From assembly GCF_025264665.1 (NCBI RefSeq), contig NZ_CP073697.1, positions 1,302,001-1,366,000 of the forward strand: DNA of 64,000 nucleotides, read 5' to 3'. Positions 35,453 through 44,584 of the stretch are shown here, piece after piece. A program made the position numbers and the translations under genes. Source of the DNA: Edaphobacter flagellatus (GTDB lineage: Bacteria; Acidobacteriota; Terriglobia; Terriglobales; Acidobacteriaceae). Numbering within the stretch: position 1 is the stretch's first letter; each line of letters starts with the position of its first letter. The notes below the pieces were generated by a model. That model was not told where the DNA came from, ran no database searches, and saw only the letters and a list, made by a program, of their open reading frames with translations.

Positions 35453-36721
35453 ATGATCGCTGAAATCATCGCAGCCGGCTCGGAGATGCTGACGCCGCAC
35501 CGGCAGGACACCAATTCCCTCTTCCTTACCGAACAGCTCAACGATCTCGGCGTCCAGGTGGCCTTCAAGACCATCGTCGGAGACAACCTCGATCATCTGA
35601 CAGGCGCCGCACGCAACGCGCTGGCACGCGCCGATATCGTCCTCTTTTCCGGCGGCCTCGGTCCTACAGAGGACGACCTCACCCGCGAGGCAGCCGCGGA
35701 GGCCCTTGGCCTTGAGCTCGATCGCAACCCCACCATCCTTGCCGAACTCTACAAGCGATTTGCGGCGCGCAAATTGGTCATGCCGCCCAACAATGCCCGA
35801 CAGGCCGACGTTATTGCAGGCGCAACCGTTCTCAACAATCCGGCAGGCAGCGCACCAGGCCAGTTTCTCGATACGACCGTCAACGGCTTCCGCAAGATCA
35901 TTGTCCTGTTGCCTGGACCTCCCGGCGAGCTCAAACCGCTCTTCCTTCAGGAGGTGAAGCCACGCCTTGCAGCAACGTTGCCGCCACGTCATCTCTCGCG
36001 CCGCCAGCTGCGCATGGCGCTCATTCCTGAATCGCACGTCGATGCCCGCACCGCACCGATCTACAAGCAATATTCCGATGTCGATACCACCATCCTTGCC
36101 GGTCATGGCGAGATTCAGCTTCACTTCGTCGCTTCGAAAGCCACTGCTATCGAAGCGCAGGAGCGCGTCGACGAGCTGGCAGGTCGCATTGAGGCCGAGA
36201 TGGAGGATGCCATCTTCTCCTCGCACGGTGAGAGCCTCGAGGAAGTCGTCCTCCTCATGCTCGGGCTGCGTCACCTGACGCTCGCTGCGGCCGAGAGCTG
36301 CACCGGCGGCCTGCTCGCCTCGCGCCTCACCGCTGTACCCGGAAGCTCGCGCTACTTCCTCGGCGGAGCCGTCGTCTATGCCGATGCGCTCAAGACCATC
36401 TTTGCGGACGTACCAGCCGACCTCGTCGCCACATCTGGTCCTGTCTCCGAGCCCGTGACCCGTGCCCTGGCTGAAGGCATCCGCATTCGCACCGGAGCTT
36501 CGCTTGGCATCGCCATTACCGGTATTGCTGGCCCCACTCCTGGGACGGGTCCCGATGCTGAAAAGCCGATCGGATTGGTCTACATCGCGCTGGCCGATGG
36601 CAAAGAGACACGCATCAAGGAGTTAAACCTGCCCGGCGACCGCGACCGCATCCGCTGGTGGGCCAGCCAGCACGCGCTTGAGATGATCCGCATCGCGCTC
36701 CTGGAGCAACAGCGTTTTTAA
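35453..36721 (+). CDS. cinA: CinA-family nicotinamide-nucleotide amidohydrolase / competence-damage protein
   Basis: A 422-residue two-domain protein. The N-terminal MoCF-like (COG1058) domain shows IIAAGSEMLTPHRQDTNSLFLTEQL and LFSGGLGPTEDDLTREA. The C-terminal CinA domain has TLAAAESCTGGLLASRLTAVPGSSRYFLGGAVVY and ITGIAGPTPGTG, the NMN-deamidase active region, with the Ser in ESCTGG. It hydrolyses nicotinamide mononucleotide (pyridine-nucleotide salvage) and in some bacteria also ADP-ribose; the link with competence is historical. The start ATG at 35453 lacks a strong ribosome site. It precedes plsY-gpsA-ftsY on the same strand. Confidence 0.95.
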   Translation: MIAEIIAAGSEMLTPHRQDTNSLFLTEQLNDLGVQVAFKTIVGDNLDHLTGAARNALARADIVLFSGGLGPTEDDLTREAAAEALGLELDRNPTILAELYKRFAARKLVMPPNNARQADVIAGATVLNNPAGSAPGQFLDTTVNGFRKIIVLLPGPPGELKPLFLQEVKPRLAATLPPRHLSRRQLRMALIPESHVDARTAPIYKQYSDVDTTILAGHGEIQLHFVASKATAIEAQERVDELAGRIEAEMEDAIFSSHGESLEEVVLLMLGLRHLTLAAAESCTGGLLASRLTAVPGSSRYFLGGAVVYADALKTIFADVPADLVATSGPVSEPVTRALAEGIRIRTGASLGIAITGIAGPTPGTGPDAEKPIGLVYIALADGKETRIKELNLPGDRDRIRWWASQHALEMIRIALLEQQRF

Positions 36722-36794
36722 ACGTGCAATAAACTCTGGGTCGCCCTGTTAACGCTCTGGCGCCGTGACTTGATAAACTCAAGTTTCGGCCCTC

Positions 36795-37424
36795 ATGACT
36801 CCCTGGCTCCTCTCCATTTCGGTCGCTTACCTGCTGGGCTCCATCCCTTTCGGCTACCTTCTCGTCCGCATCTTTCGCCATCAGGACATCCGGGCGACGG
36901 GCAGCGGTAACATTGGCGCAACCAATGTCGCTCGGTCCGGAGCAAAGGGCCTCGGCATCGCCACGCTTATCCTCGATGCACTCAAGGGCTTCGTCGCGGT
37001 TCTTATTGCGCTGCACATCGCCGCACCATCTGGACTTCCTCATTCCTACGAGATCGCCGTCTGCGCAGCGGTGGCAGCCGTCCTCGGCCACTGCTTCCCA
37101 GTCTGGCTCGGCTTCAAGGGAGGCAAAGGCGTCGCCACCGCACTTGGCGTCTTCTTTGGCCTTGTGCCGGTCATCACAGTGCTTTATCTGTTGGCCGTCT
37201 TCCTCATCATCGTCTTTATCACACGCTACGTTTCACTTGCCTCGATTGTGGCGGCGGCGTTATTTCCTTTTCTTGCGCTCCCGCACGCCCCTGTCCGGAC
37301 ACCTATCGTGATCGCGGGATATATCTTCATTCCGCTGCTGGTTATCCTCAAACATCACGGGAACATCCGCCGCCTGCTCTCCGGCACGGAGAATCGCTTC
37401 GGCTCGCGTAAGGTGGCTGCTTGA
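36795..37424 (+). CDS. plsY: Acyl-phosphate:glycerol-3-phosphate acyltransferase
   Basis: A 209-residue membrane enzyme that transfers an acyl group from acyl-phosphate to glycerol 3-phosphate, the first acylation step of phospholipid synthesis. The three conserved loops are visible: YLLGSIPFGYLLVRIF with RATGSGNIGATNVARSGAKG, HCFPVWLGFKGGKGVATALGV, and the later RYVSLASIVAA segment. It has about five transmembrane helices. Its stop overlaps the gpsA start (TTGA), coupling the two enzymes that make and use glycerol 3-phosphate. A TAAACT hexamer lies 15 nt before the start. Confidence 0.96.
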   Translation: MTPWLLSISVAYLLGSIPFGYLLVRIFRHQDIRATGSGNIGATNVARSGAKGLGIATLILDALKGFVAVLIALHIAAPSGLPHSYEIAVCAAVAAVLGHCFPVWLGFKGGKGVATALGVFFGLVPVITVLYLLAVFLIIVFITRYVSLASIVAAALFPFLALPHAPVRTPIVIAGYIFIPLLVILKHHGNIRRLLSGTENRFGSRKVAA

Positions 37425-38419
37425 GCCGCATTGGCATCCTCGGCGCCGGCGCCTGGGGCACGGCCCTTGCACTCTCCCTCGCTCGTCGAGGAGGACACGA
37501 CATCACGCTCTGGGCTCACTCTTCCTCTCTGGCCGAACATCTCAATGAGAACGGCGAGAATCTTCCCTATCTTCCCGGCTTCACGTTACCCGCAGGCATC
37601 GTCGTCACCGATGACCTGCCGGCCACTATATTCGAAGCAGATATCCTTCTCTGCGTCACGCCATCCCAACATCTGCGCGGCGTCATCTCGCACATTGCGC
37701 CGCTACTGACCAGAAACCAGATCGTCGTCTCCGCCTCCAAAGGAATTGAGGAAGGCAGCTTCCTGCGCATGTCGCAGGTTATCGCCGCCGTCACCTCAAA
37801 CCCTTGCGCCGTGCTTTCCGGCCCCTCCTTCGCGCAGGAGGTCGCAGCTGGCTCTCCGACAGCGATCGTCGCAGCTGCAACAGAGCCACGGCTCGCTCAG
37901 ATCATTCAACGCGACTTCTCCTCTCCGACGCTTCGCGTCTACACCAATGATGACGTCGCTGGCGTCGAGCTCGGCGGCGCACTAAAGAACGTCATCGCGC
38001 TTGCTGCCGGTGTCGTCGCTGGACTCAACCTCGGCCACAACTCCGCAGCCGCACTCATCACCCGCGGCATCGCCGAGATCACGAGACTCTCCGTCGCCTG
38101 CGGAGGCCGGCGTCAGACGCTGGCTGGCCTCGCCGGCATTGGCGATCTCGTGCTCACCTGCACCGGCAACCTCTCACGCAATCGCTCCGTCGGTATCGAG
38201 CTGGGCCGTGGCCGCAAGCTCGAAGACATCCTCGCCGGCATGGGCGGTAAAGTCGCCGAAGGCGTCCGCTCCACGACCGCCGCTCTCGGCCTGGCCGCGC
38301 GCTACGGCGTCGAGATGCCCATCACGCAGCAGGTCGACGCCATCCTGCATCACAACAAAAAGCCGGCCGACGCCATCCGCGATCTGATGTCCCGCCCCGG
38401 CCGTGATGAATTTCAATAG
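37421..38419 (+). CDS. gpsA: Glycerol-3-phosphate dehydrogenase [NAD(P)+]
   Basis: A 332-residue cytosolic enzyme reducing dihydroxyacetone phosphate to sn-glycerol 3-phosphate for phospholipids. The Rossmann motif is GILGAGAWGTALALSLARRG. Other hallmarks are VSASKGIEEGSFLRMSQV, VLSGPSFAQEVAAG, and the catalytic Lys segment GVELGGALKNVIALAAGV. GIGDLVLTCTGNLSRNRSVGIELGRG closes the set. The start is a TTG whose last bases form the TGA stop of plsY, so translation is coupled. Complete and of normal length. Confidence 0.97.
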   Translation: MSRIGILGAGAWGTALALSLARRGGHDITLWAHSSSLAEHLNENGENLPYLPGFTLPAGIVVTDDLPATIFEADILLCVTPSQHLRGVISHIAPLLTRNQIVVSASKGIEEGSFLRMSQVIAAVTSNPCAVLSGPSFAQEVAAGSPTAIVAAATEPRLAQIIQRDFSSPTLRVYTNDDVAGVELGGALKNVIALAAGVVAGLNLGHNSAAALITRGIAEITRLSVACGGRRQTLAGLAGIGDLVLTCTGNLSRNRSVGIELGRGRKLEDILAGMGGKVAEGVRSTTAALGLAARYGVEMPITQQVDAILHHNKKPADAIRDLMSRPGRDEFQ

Positions 38420-38450
38420 CTTGCCGCCGATCCGATAAACTAAAAGCAGC

Positions 38451-39443
38451 ATGGTCTTCTCGTCTCTCTTCGGCAAGCGTTCTGCCGAACCTGAAAAGCC
38501 CGAATCAGCAGAACCCGAGCCGCCACAGAAGCTCGGCTTCTTCGACCGCATGCGGCAGGCGGTCACCCGCACCCGCGAGTCACTTTCCGAGTCCATCAGC
38601 TCGGTCGTCGCACTTACGCGCGAAGTCGACCAGGCCTCCCTCGACGAGCTTGAGCCGCGCCTTCTTGCCGCCGATATCGGCAGCGCAACCACAGCCATCA
38701 TCATGGAGCACCTCCGCCAGCGTGCACTCCGCACCGGCATCGAAAGCGGAGCGCAGCTCAAGGAGCTCCTCAAAGCCGAGCTCAAGCAGATCCTCGACGG
38801 CGTCGCTCATCCCATCCAACATCCGGCCACACCACCCGAAGTCATTCTCATGGTCGGCGTCAACGGCACGGGCAAAACGACCACCACCGGTAAGCTTGCA
38901 AACCTCTACAAGTCACAGGGCCGCAGTGTCCTGCTCTGCGCCGCCGACACCTTCCGCGCCGCTGCTATCGAACAGCTTGAAGTCTGGGCACAGCGCTCCG
39001 ATGTTCCGCTCATCAAGACGAAGCAGGGCGGCGATCCATCTGCTGCTCTCTACGATGCGCTTGCCGCTGCCAAATCGCGCTCCACCGACGTGATGATCGC
39101 CGACACCGCAGGCCGGCTCCACACCAAGACCGACTTGATGAAAGAGCTCGACAAGATGCGCCGTACTTGCGAGAAACTGGTGCCGGGTGCGCCGCACCAG
39201 ACCTTCCTCGTCATGGATGCAACGACTGGTCAGAACGGCCTGCAGCAGGCTCGCCTGTTCACCGAAGCCGCACGTGTTAGCGGCATCGTGCTCACCAAGC
39301 TCGACGGCACGGCAAAGGGCGGCATCGTGCTCGCCATCGCCACCGAACTTAAATTGCCCGTGCTCTATGCCGGTATCGGCGAGAAGATCGACGACCTCAT
39401 CCCCTTCGACAGCACGGCCTTCATCGACTCCATGGTCAGCTAG
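38451..39443 (+). CDS. ftsY: Signal recognition particle receptor FtsY
   Basis: A 330-residue SRP GTPase that docks ribosome-SRP complexes at the membrane. A short acidic/proline-rich N-terminal A-domain (EPEKPESAEPEPPQK) is followed by the helical N domain and the G domain. GTPase motifs are G1 GVNGTGKTTTTGKLA, G2 DTFRAAAIEQL, G3 DTAGRLHTKTDLM, G4 TKLDGTAKGG and the closing GIGEKIDDLIPFD. The A-domain is much shorter than in E. coli. TAAACT ends 9 nt before the ATG without an obvious Shine-Dalgarno. The RNA partner is encoded at 15511-15604. Confidence 0.97.
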   Translation: MVFSSLFGKRSAEPEKPESAEPEPPQKLGFFDRMRQAVTRTRESLSESISSVVALTREVDQASLDELEPRLLAADIGSATTAIIMEHLRQRALRTGIESGAQLKELLKAELKQILDGVAHPIQHPATPPEVILMVGVNGTGKTTTTGKLANLYKSQGRSVLLCAADTFRAAAIEQLEVWAQRSDVPLIKTKQGGDPSAALYDALAAAKSRSTDVMIADTAGRLHTKTDLMKELDKMRRTCEKLVPGAPHQTFLVMDATTGQNGLQQARLFTEAARVSGIVLTKLDGTAKGGIVLAIATELKLPVLYAGIGEKIDDLIPFDSTAFIDSMVS

Positions 39444-39469
39444 CGCGCAAAGCACGCACTGTTTCGTAT

Positions 39470-39505
39470 GGCGCTTATAGCTTATAAGAGCGCCGTGCCG
39501 GCACG
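39470..39505. other. Two adjacent small hairpins after ftsY
   Basis: GGCGCTTATA pairs with TATAAGAGCGCC (two-base bulge). A perfect 12-bp palindrome CGTGCCGGCACG follows at 39494-39505, then TTTATACG. They lie 27-62 nt after the ftsY stop and could form a tandem terminator; the T-tract is short. Confidence 0.4.
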
Positions 39506-39582
39506 TTTATACGCCATCACAATTACTACTTGGACGAGAGGCATTCGCCGGGTTCATTGTTGATCTCGAAAGGATGAACGAT

Positions 39583-40272
39583 ATGAACACTCCGACACGT
39601 TATCTCGCAGCCAGCCTGATTCTCTTCGCAACCCTCGCCGTACCCACTCTTCAGGCAGAGATTCTTTCCAGCTCGAAGGACCTGGTTGTCCTGGAGCCAC
39701 GTGATCTTCCTGAGCTCACTCGCACTGCTGGCGACGCTCTTCTCCTGCACTCCGACAACGCAGGTCGCACCTATCTCTACATCGAACAGTTGCAAGGCAA
39801 GCGTCTGACCATCCTCAACGTGACAGATCCAGCCAGAATCAAAGTCGCATCGTCTGTCGCGCTAACAGCGCCATCGGCCTTCGACTTTATCAAGCCGCTT
39901 GGCGCTCATACAGAGCTGGTGCGCTTCCGCAACGACCATAGCTTCGCGATCTTCGACATGCAGAAGTCACTCGTTCCACAGCTGCAAAAGACCGCGCTCA
40001 TCAACCTCGATGGCTCAGAGCCTCTGGGCATTACCGGACTCCTGACAACTCACCAAACGGCCTTCAATTCTGCACCTCTACCCCGCGAATATCAGATCGT
40101 CGATACCTCGGTAGCATCTCGTCCCGCGACGCTCGCTACGGTCGAGCAAGTGCAGGCTCGTTTGACGAATGGCGAGACAGGAACAACATTCCTGCTCGGC
40201 GAGCAAGGACTCACCGTCATACGGCAATTACCTGTCGAAGAGCAGTACAAAGTCCATCAGATGCAGATGTAG
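39583..40272 (+). CDS. Exported protein of unknown function
   Basis: A 229-residue protein with a signal peptide (TRYLAASLILFATLAVPTLQA). The ATG at 39583 is chosen over 39574 because AAAGGA lies nine bases before it but directly abuts the earlier codon. The mature part is beta-rich and may form part of a propeller-like fold: LTRTAGDALLLHSDNAGRTYLYIEQLQG, LTILNVTDPARIKVASSVAL and HSFAIFDMQKS resemble LVIVD/YVTN-type repeats. No catalytic motif is seen. It is followed by another secreted protein 119 nt downstream on the same strand. Confidence 0.65.
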   Translation: MNTPTRYLAASLILFATLAVPTLQAEILSSSKDLVVLEPRDLPELTRTAGDALLLHSDNAGRTYLYIEQLQGKRLTILNVTDPARIKVASSVALTAPSAFDFIKPLGAHTELVRFRNDHSFAIFDMQKSLVPQLQKTALINLDGSEPLGITGLLTTHQTAFNSAPLPREYQIVDTSVASRPATLATVEQVQARLTNGETGTTFLLGEQGLTVIRQLPVEEQYKVHQMQM

Positions 40273-40292
40273 GGCAACTGATCGCCTAACTT

Positions 40293-40324
40293 GCAGGCCG
40301 TACGATTTCCATCGTGCGGCCTGC
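40293..40324. other. Hairpin between two secreted-protein genes
   Basis: GCAGGCCGTACGAT (40293-40306) and ATCGTGCGGCCTGC (40311-40324) pair over 14 bp with one wobble position and a TTCC loop. No T-tract follows on either strand, so it may be a transcript-stabilising or attenuating structure rather than a terminator. Confidence 0.4.
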
Positions 40325-40391
40325 AACCGAACAACCGAAGCACCAACCACAGACAAAGCGGTATAGTCTCCAGTACGAAGGAGGATCGAGG

Positions 40392-41186
40392 ATGATCCGA
40401 ATTGCCGTCGTTGTCTCGATGCTGACTCTTGCAGCGGCCGCACCGTGCCAGACACTTCAAGTTACTGGAACTGCGACCTACCGCGAAAGAATGGCCCTTC
40501 CGCCAAATGCCATCTTCGAAGCAACACTGGAAGATGTCTCGCTTGCCGATGCCCCAGCAACTGTAATCGGCAACACACGGTTGGAGTCTCCAGGCAATCC
40601 TCCATTTCAGTTCTCCATTTCCTATGACTCCAGCAAAATTGTGCCCAACCACACCTATGCCGTACGTGCACAAATCAAGGTGGACAAAAAACTCTGGTTC
40701 ACCACCGACCAACGATATGCGGTACTGACGCAAGGCCATGGCAGCGAGATCTCCATGATGATGCTGCGGCGCGCCTCCGGAGGCGGTTCGCGCAGCAAGC
40801 CGTCGCCTGCCACAGCTCAGGCTGCTGCACCGGCGGACGAGCCTCTGCGCGAGACATATTGGAAGTTGATGGAGCTGCGTGGCAAGCCTGTCAATGCAGC
40901 CAACCAACAGCAGGAGGCGCATCTCGTCTTTCGCACCGGCGACAGACTCTCCGGCTCAGGAGGATGCAACCGGCTGATGGGCGGCTACTCCGTCGAAGGA
41001 AACACTCTGCACTTCAAAGGCATTGGCAGCACCATGATGGCCTGCGCACAGGGCATGGATATCGAGCAGGCCTTCCTTGCGGCTCTCAATAAAGTTGAAA
41101 CCTGGAAGATTACAAACAATACATTGGAGCTGTACGATAGCGGTGCCAAACTACTGGCAAAGTTTGAAGCCCGCGCCATGAAGTAG
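40392..41186 (+). CDS. Exported YbaY-like plus META (HslJ-like) domain protein
   Basis: A 264-residue protein with a signal peptide (IRIAVVVSMLTLAAAAPCQ). Residues ~20-120 match the YbaY/type III secretion lipoprotein-like fold (VTGTATYRERMALPPNAIFEATLEDVS, and NHTYAVRAQIKVDKKLWFTTD). An Ala/Pro/Ser linker leads to a META domain: YWKLMELRGKPVNA, RLSGSGGCNRLMGGYSVEGNTLHF and the C-terminal IEQAFLAALNKVETWKI. META-domain proteins such as HslJ are associated with envelope stress and novobiocin resistance. A Cys in the signal region does not sit in a strong lipobox. The ATG at 40392 follows AGGATCGAGG. Confidence 0.85.
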   Translation: MIRIAVVVSMLTLAAAAPCQTLQVTGTATYRERMALPPNAIFEATLEDVSLADAPATVIGNTRLESPGNPPFQFSISYDSSKIVPNHTYAVRAQIKVDKKLWFTTDQRYAVLTQGHGSEISMMMLRRASGGGSRSKPSPATAQAAAPADEPLRETYWKLMELRGKPVNAANQQQEAHLVFRTGDRLSGSGGCNRLMGGYSVEGNTLHFKGIGSTMMACAQGMDIEQAFLAALNKVETWKITNNTLELYDSGAKLLAKFEARAMK

Positions 41187-41215
41187 GGCGGGATTTATAA
41201 AGTCTATTGGCAATA

Positions 41216-41290
41216 TGGAGCGGGAGACCGGGATCGAACCGGCGACATTCAGCTTGGGAAGCTGACGTTCTGCCACTGAACTACTCCCGC
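41216..41290 (-). tRNA. tRNA-Gly, anticodon CCC
   Basis: Read on the minus strand, a full cloverleaf of 75 nt is present. The acceptor stem is GCGGGAG/CTCCCGC, the D-arm GTTC-AGTGGCA-GAAC, and the anticodon stem TCAGC/GCTGA around the loop TTCCCAA (anticodon CCC). The T-arm is GCCGG-TTCGATC-CCGGT, with discriminator T and an encoded CCA end. It would read GGG glycine codons. It is a single tRNA gene between protein genes. Confidence 0.96.
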
Positions 41291-41340
41291 TTTCAGCCAC
41301 GATTATACATTGCATCGCACATCACCTCGCGGCGAAGCGC

Positions 41341-42408
41341 TTAGCCTGCGTTCCTCGGAAACACCTTGCCGAGCGCAGTCAATTGATCGAGAAACGGCTG
41401 CGTAATGGTTCCATCAAGCTCTACCGGAACATCCCATGTCACCGAGCCATTGGCATCCCGGACCCTCTTCGTAAACGCAATAATTTGTTCTGTCGAAAAA
41501 CGCGGCTTACCCGACCCCCACTTCTCACCCAGAAAACTGAGTACGTGAATCTGCGTACCGTCGACACGTCCATCCTGCGAGCGACGAATCGTGGCCTGCT
41601 CCGGCTTGTCGATCTCACCCGCCGTATAGTCCTCATCCGGACACATCGAGATCAGCCTGTAGACCACGCCCGGATTAAAGGCAACCACCGAATCCGCATT
41701 GCCCGCGCGCGCCGCAGCAGCAAAGCTGGTGAAGTTTGGCGACGACGGCGAGCGATACATCGAGTTCGGAAAATAGCAGCCATCAAACCACCAGCCCTCG
41801 ACCTTCTTCCCCCATCGCCGCGACCATTCCGCGATAATCTGCTCCCACTTCTTTTGAAAATTCTTATTTGGATATGGCCCGTTCTCCCACTCCAGTGCAG
41901 CCACCGCGGCCTTGTCCTGTGCTGGCGCGCCCGAAGGCAAATAAACCATCAGCTTGATGTCCCGCTTATGCAGCGGTTCGTAGAGATCGGCAACCAGGTC
42001 CCGGCGCGAGCACTTGCTCGTAGTAGCGCCGGTGATCCTGTCATAGACCGCATTCGGCGAAAGATAATAGCCCGAGTTCTGACCGATGCTGATCTGGTAG
42101 TGACCGGCGCCGACTGACTCCAGACGCTTCGCCATTCCCTCCACATCGAACCCATCGATCATCTTGTTCCAGCGGTCCGCCGACATGTCGAGCTTATGGT
42201 CGCGCCCCTGCCAATCCGACAGGTAGTGCGTCATCACACCCCAGGTATAGCGAGGCTGCTGCATCCAATGAGCACGCCCTGAATCATAGGGTTGCTGCGA
42301 AGCCTGCATCACTTCGCCCATAGCTGCCTGCATTGGAAGCGCACCTGTTGCCAGCGCGGCTGCGGTACCGATCATCACATCACGACGCGACCACTGTTTG
42401 TTGCTCAT
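41341..42408 (-). CDS. Tat-exported GH29-like (alpha-L-fucosidase superfamily) hydrolase
   Basis: A 355-residue exported protein with a twin-arginine motif (WSRRDVMIGTAAALATG). The TIM-barrel resembles GH29 alpha-L-fucosidases: WGVMTHYLSDW for the substrate-binding start, GMAKRLESVGAGHYQISIGQNSGYY, and KKVEGWWFDGCYF, where Asp209 would be the nucleophile. It is shorter than characterised fucosidases and lacks an obvious C-terminal beta-sandwich. A different alpha- or beta-linked sugar may therefore be the substrate. It is transcribed away from exaC, with a 245-bp divergent region that holds no other recognisable gene. Confidence 0.8.
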   Translation of the reverse strand: MSNKQWSRRDVMIGTAAALATGALPMQAAMGEVMQASQQPYDSGRAHWMQQPRYTWGVMTHYLSDWQGRDHKLDMSADRWNKMIDGFDVEGMAKRLESVGAGHYQISIGQNSGYYLSPNAVYDRITGATTSKCSRRDLVADLYEPLHKRDIKLMVYLPSGAPAQDKAAVAALEWENGPYPNKNFQKKWEQIIAEWSRRWGKKVEGWWFDGCYFPNSMYRSPSSPNFTSFAAAARAGNADSVVAFNPGVVYRLISMCPDEDYTAGEIDKPEQATIRRSQDGRVDGTQIHVLSFLGEKWGSGKPRFSTEQIIAFTKRVRDANGSVTWDVPVELDGTITQPFLDQLTALGKVFPRNAG

Positions 42409-42653
42409 GAAATTTAATTTCCTCCTGTAAATATTTCCCTGGATTTTCGTCAGCCATTCTATAGGTATCGGGCTCTCTTTTCCTTCCTCCCAAAAGATTC
42501 ATCCTGTAAAAAGCACCGCCGCCCAACACATCGCCCAGACCCTTCTCTATCTAAGGGATACGGTCAGCGACACGTCATCGCTTGACCACGGATGCTTCAA
42601 GCGAGCATCCTTCCGAGGTCAATCTCTTCGTGAGCATTGGAAAGGTGAAAACA

Positions 42654-44189
42654 ATGGCAACTGCAACCACTCTTCAGATCGCACCCGGGCAATACGGCTA
42701 CGCCGTTCCCTTCCGCAAGCGTTACGGCAACTTCATTGGCGGACACTGGGTCGAGCCCCTCTCCGGGCAGTACTTCGAAAACATCACGCCGATCACCGGT
42801 AAAGCCTTCTGCGAGATTCCGCGCTCCAACGCGGCTGACATCGACCGTGCACTTGACGCAGCCCACAAGGCGAAAAAGGCCTGGGGCAAGACTGCGGTCG
42901 CAACGCGCGCACGCATCCTCGAACAGATTGCGCAGCGCATCGATGACAATCTTGAGCTGCTCGCCACCGCCGAAACCTGGGACAACGGCAAGCCTATCCG
43001 CGAAACGCTCGCCGCAGACATCCCGCTCTGCTCCGACCACTTCCGCTACTTCGCCGCAGCCATCCGCGCACAGGAAGGCGGCATCTCCGAGATCGATGGT
43101 GATACCGTTGCTTATCACTATCACGAGCCTCTCGGCGTCGTCGGCCAGATCATCCCCTGGAACTTCCCCCTACTGATGGCCTCGTGGAAGCTCGCTCCTG
43201 CTCTCGCCGCCGGCAATTGTGTCGTGCTCAAGCCGGCAGAACAGACACCCGCCTCCATCCTCGTTCTCATGGAACTGATCTCCGATCTGCTTCCTCCCGG
43301 CGTCGTCAACGTCGTCAATGGATTTGGCGTCGAGGCAGGCAAGCCGCTCGCCTCCAGCCCGCGCGTCAACAAGGTCGCCTTCACCGGTGAGACAACCACA
43401 GGCCGCCTGATCATGCAGTACGCCTCACAGACCATCATCCCGGTCACACTTGAGCTTGGCGGCAAATCGCCCAATATCTTCTTCGCCGACGTCATGAGCC
43501 AGGACGACTCCTTCATCGACAAAGCCGTCGAAGGACTTGTACTCTTCGCCTTCAATCAGGGCGAGGTCTGTACCTGCCCATCGCGCGCCATCATCCATGA
43601 ATCCATCTACGACCGCTTCATGGAGCGTGCGCTCAAGAGCATCAAGGCCATCAAGCGCGGCAACCCGCTCGACAAAGACACGATGATCGGCGCGCAGGCT
43701 TCCGAGGAGCAGCAGCACAAGATCCTCTCCTATCTCGACATCGGCAAGCAGGAGGGCGCAGAAGTGCTCACCGGCGGCAACGCTGCCAAGATGGAAGGCG
43801 ACCTCGCCACCGGCTTCTACATCGAGCCAACCGTCTTCAAGGGCCACAACAAGATGCGCATCTTCCAGGAGGAGATCTTTGGCCCCGTGCTCTCCGTCAC
43901 GACCTTCAAGGATGACGACGAAGCGCTCTCCATCGCCAACGACACGCTCTACGGTCTCGGCGCTGGCGTGTGGACGCGCGACCTGAACCGCGCCTATCGC
44001 TTCGGCCGCGAGATCGAAGCGGGCCGTGTCTGGACCAACTGCTATCACATGTATCCAGCCCACGCAGCATTCGGTGGTTACAAGCAGTCCGGCATCGGAC
44101 GCGAAAATCACAAGATGATGCTCAACCACTACCAGCAGACGAAGAACCAGCTCGTCAGCTACAGCACAAAGCCCCTCGGCCTGTACTAA
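42654..44189 (+). CDS. exaC: Aldehyde dehydrogenase (ExaC/AcoD type)
   Basis: A 511-residue NAD-dependent aldehyde dehydrogenase. Landmarks are [33 protein letters not shown] (NAD binding) and the catalytic Glu267 in LELGGKSPN. The nucleophile is Cys306 in [11 protein letters not shown], the exact active-site variant of ExaC/acetaldehyde dehydrogenases, and [17 protein letters not shown] ends the core. It likely oxidises acetaldehyde or other short aldehydes to acids. The ATG at 42654 is preceded by GAAAGGTGAAAAC and begins where the family begins; upstream in-frame codons are less plausible. The stop overlaps the start of the DUF779 gene (TAATG). Confidence 0.93.
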   Translation: MATATTLQIAPGQYGYAVPFRKRYGNFIGGHWVEPLSGQYFENITPITGKAFCEIPRSNAADIDRALDAAHKAKKAWGKTAVATRARILEQIAQRIDDNLELLATAETWDNGKPIRETLAADIPLCSDHFRYFAAAIRAQEGGISEIDGDTVAYHYHEPLGVVGQIIPWNFPLLMASWKLAPALAAGNCVVLKPAEQTPASILVLMELISDLLPPGVVNVVNGFGVEAGKPLASSPRVNKVAFTGETTTGRLIMQYASQTIIPVTLELGGKSPNIFFADVMSQDDSFIDKAVEGLVLFAFNQGEVCTCPSRAIIHESIYDRFMERALKSIKAIKRGNPLDKDTMIGAQASEEQQHKILSYLDIGKQEGAEVLTGGNAAKMEGDLATGFYIEPTVFKGHNKMRIFQEEIFGPVLSVTTFKDDDEALSIANDTLYGLGAGVWTRDLNRAYRFGREIEAGRVWTNCYHMYPAHAAFGGYKQSGIGRENHKMMLNHYQQTKNQLVSYSTKPLGLY

Positions 44190-44584
44190 TGACGATCGCA
44201 ACAACAGCCGTTCCGCTTCAAGTCACCGCAACTGCTGCAGCCCTGAGCCTGATCGACAGGCTCAGGGCTGCGCACGGTGACATCATGTTTCATCAATCCG
44301 GTGGATGCTGCGACGGAAGCTCGCCCATGTGCTATCCGCTCGGCGAATTCCTCACCGGCGATCAGGATGTGCTGCTCGGCACCGTAGGCGGCGCACCGTT
44401 CTATATCGGCCGTGCCCAATTCGAATACTGGAAGCACACCCAAATCATCCTCGACGTCGTCCCCGGACGCGGCGGCATGTTCTCGCTCGAAGGCCCTGAA
44501 GGTGTTCGCTTCCTCACACGCTCACGCGTCTTCACCGACGACGAAATCGTCGCGCTCCGTACCGCAGGCCGCATCACCGGTTAG
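44189..44584 (+). CDS. DUF779 protein, partner of the aldehyde dehydrogenase
   Basis: A 131-residue protein of the DUF779 family. The diagnostic Cys-rich segment is HQSGGCCDGSSPMCYP, followed by GDQDVLLGTVGGAPFYIGRAQ and LDVVPGRGGMFSLEGPEGVRFLTRSRVF. The family is characteristically encoded next to ExaC-type aldehyde dehydrogenases, as here. The start codon overlaps the exaC stop by one base, so the two are translationally coupled. The three clustered cysteines suggest metal binding. Biochemical role unproven. The stop codon overlaps the stop of the convergent amidase gene by four bases. Confidence 0.9.
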   Translation: MTIATTAVPLQVTATAAALSLIDRLRAAHGDIMFHQSGGCCDGSSPMCYPLGEFLTGDQDVLLGTVGGAPFYIGRAQFEYWKHTQIILDVVPGRGGMFSLEGPEGVRFLTRSRVFTDDEIVALRTAGRITG

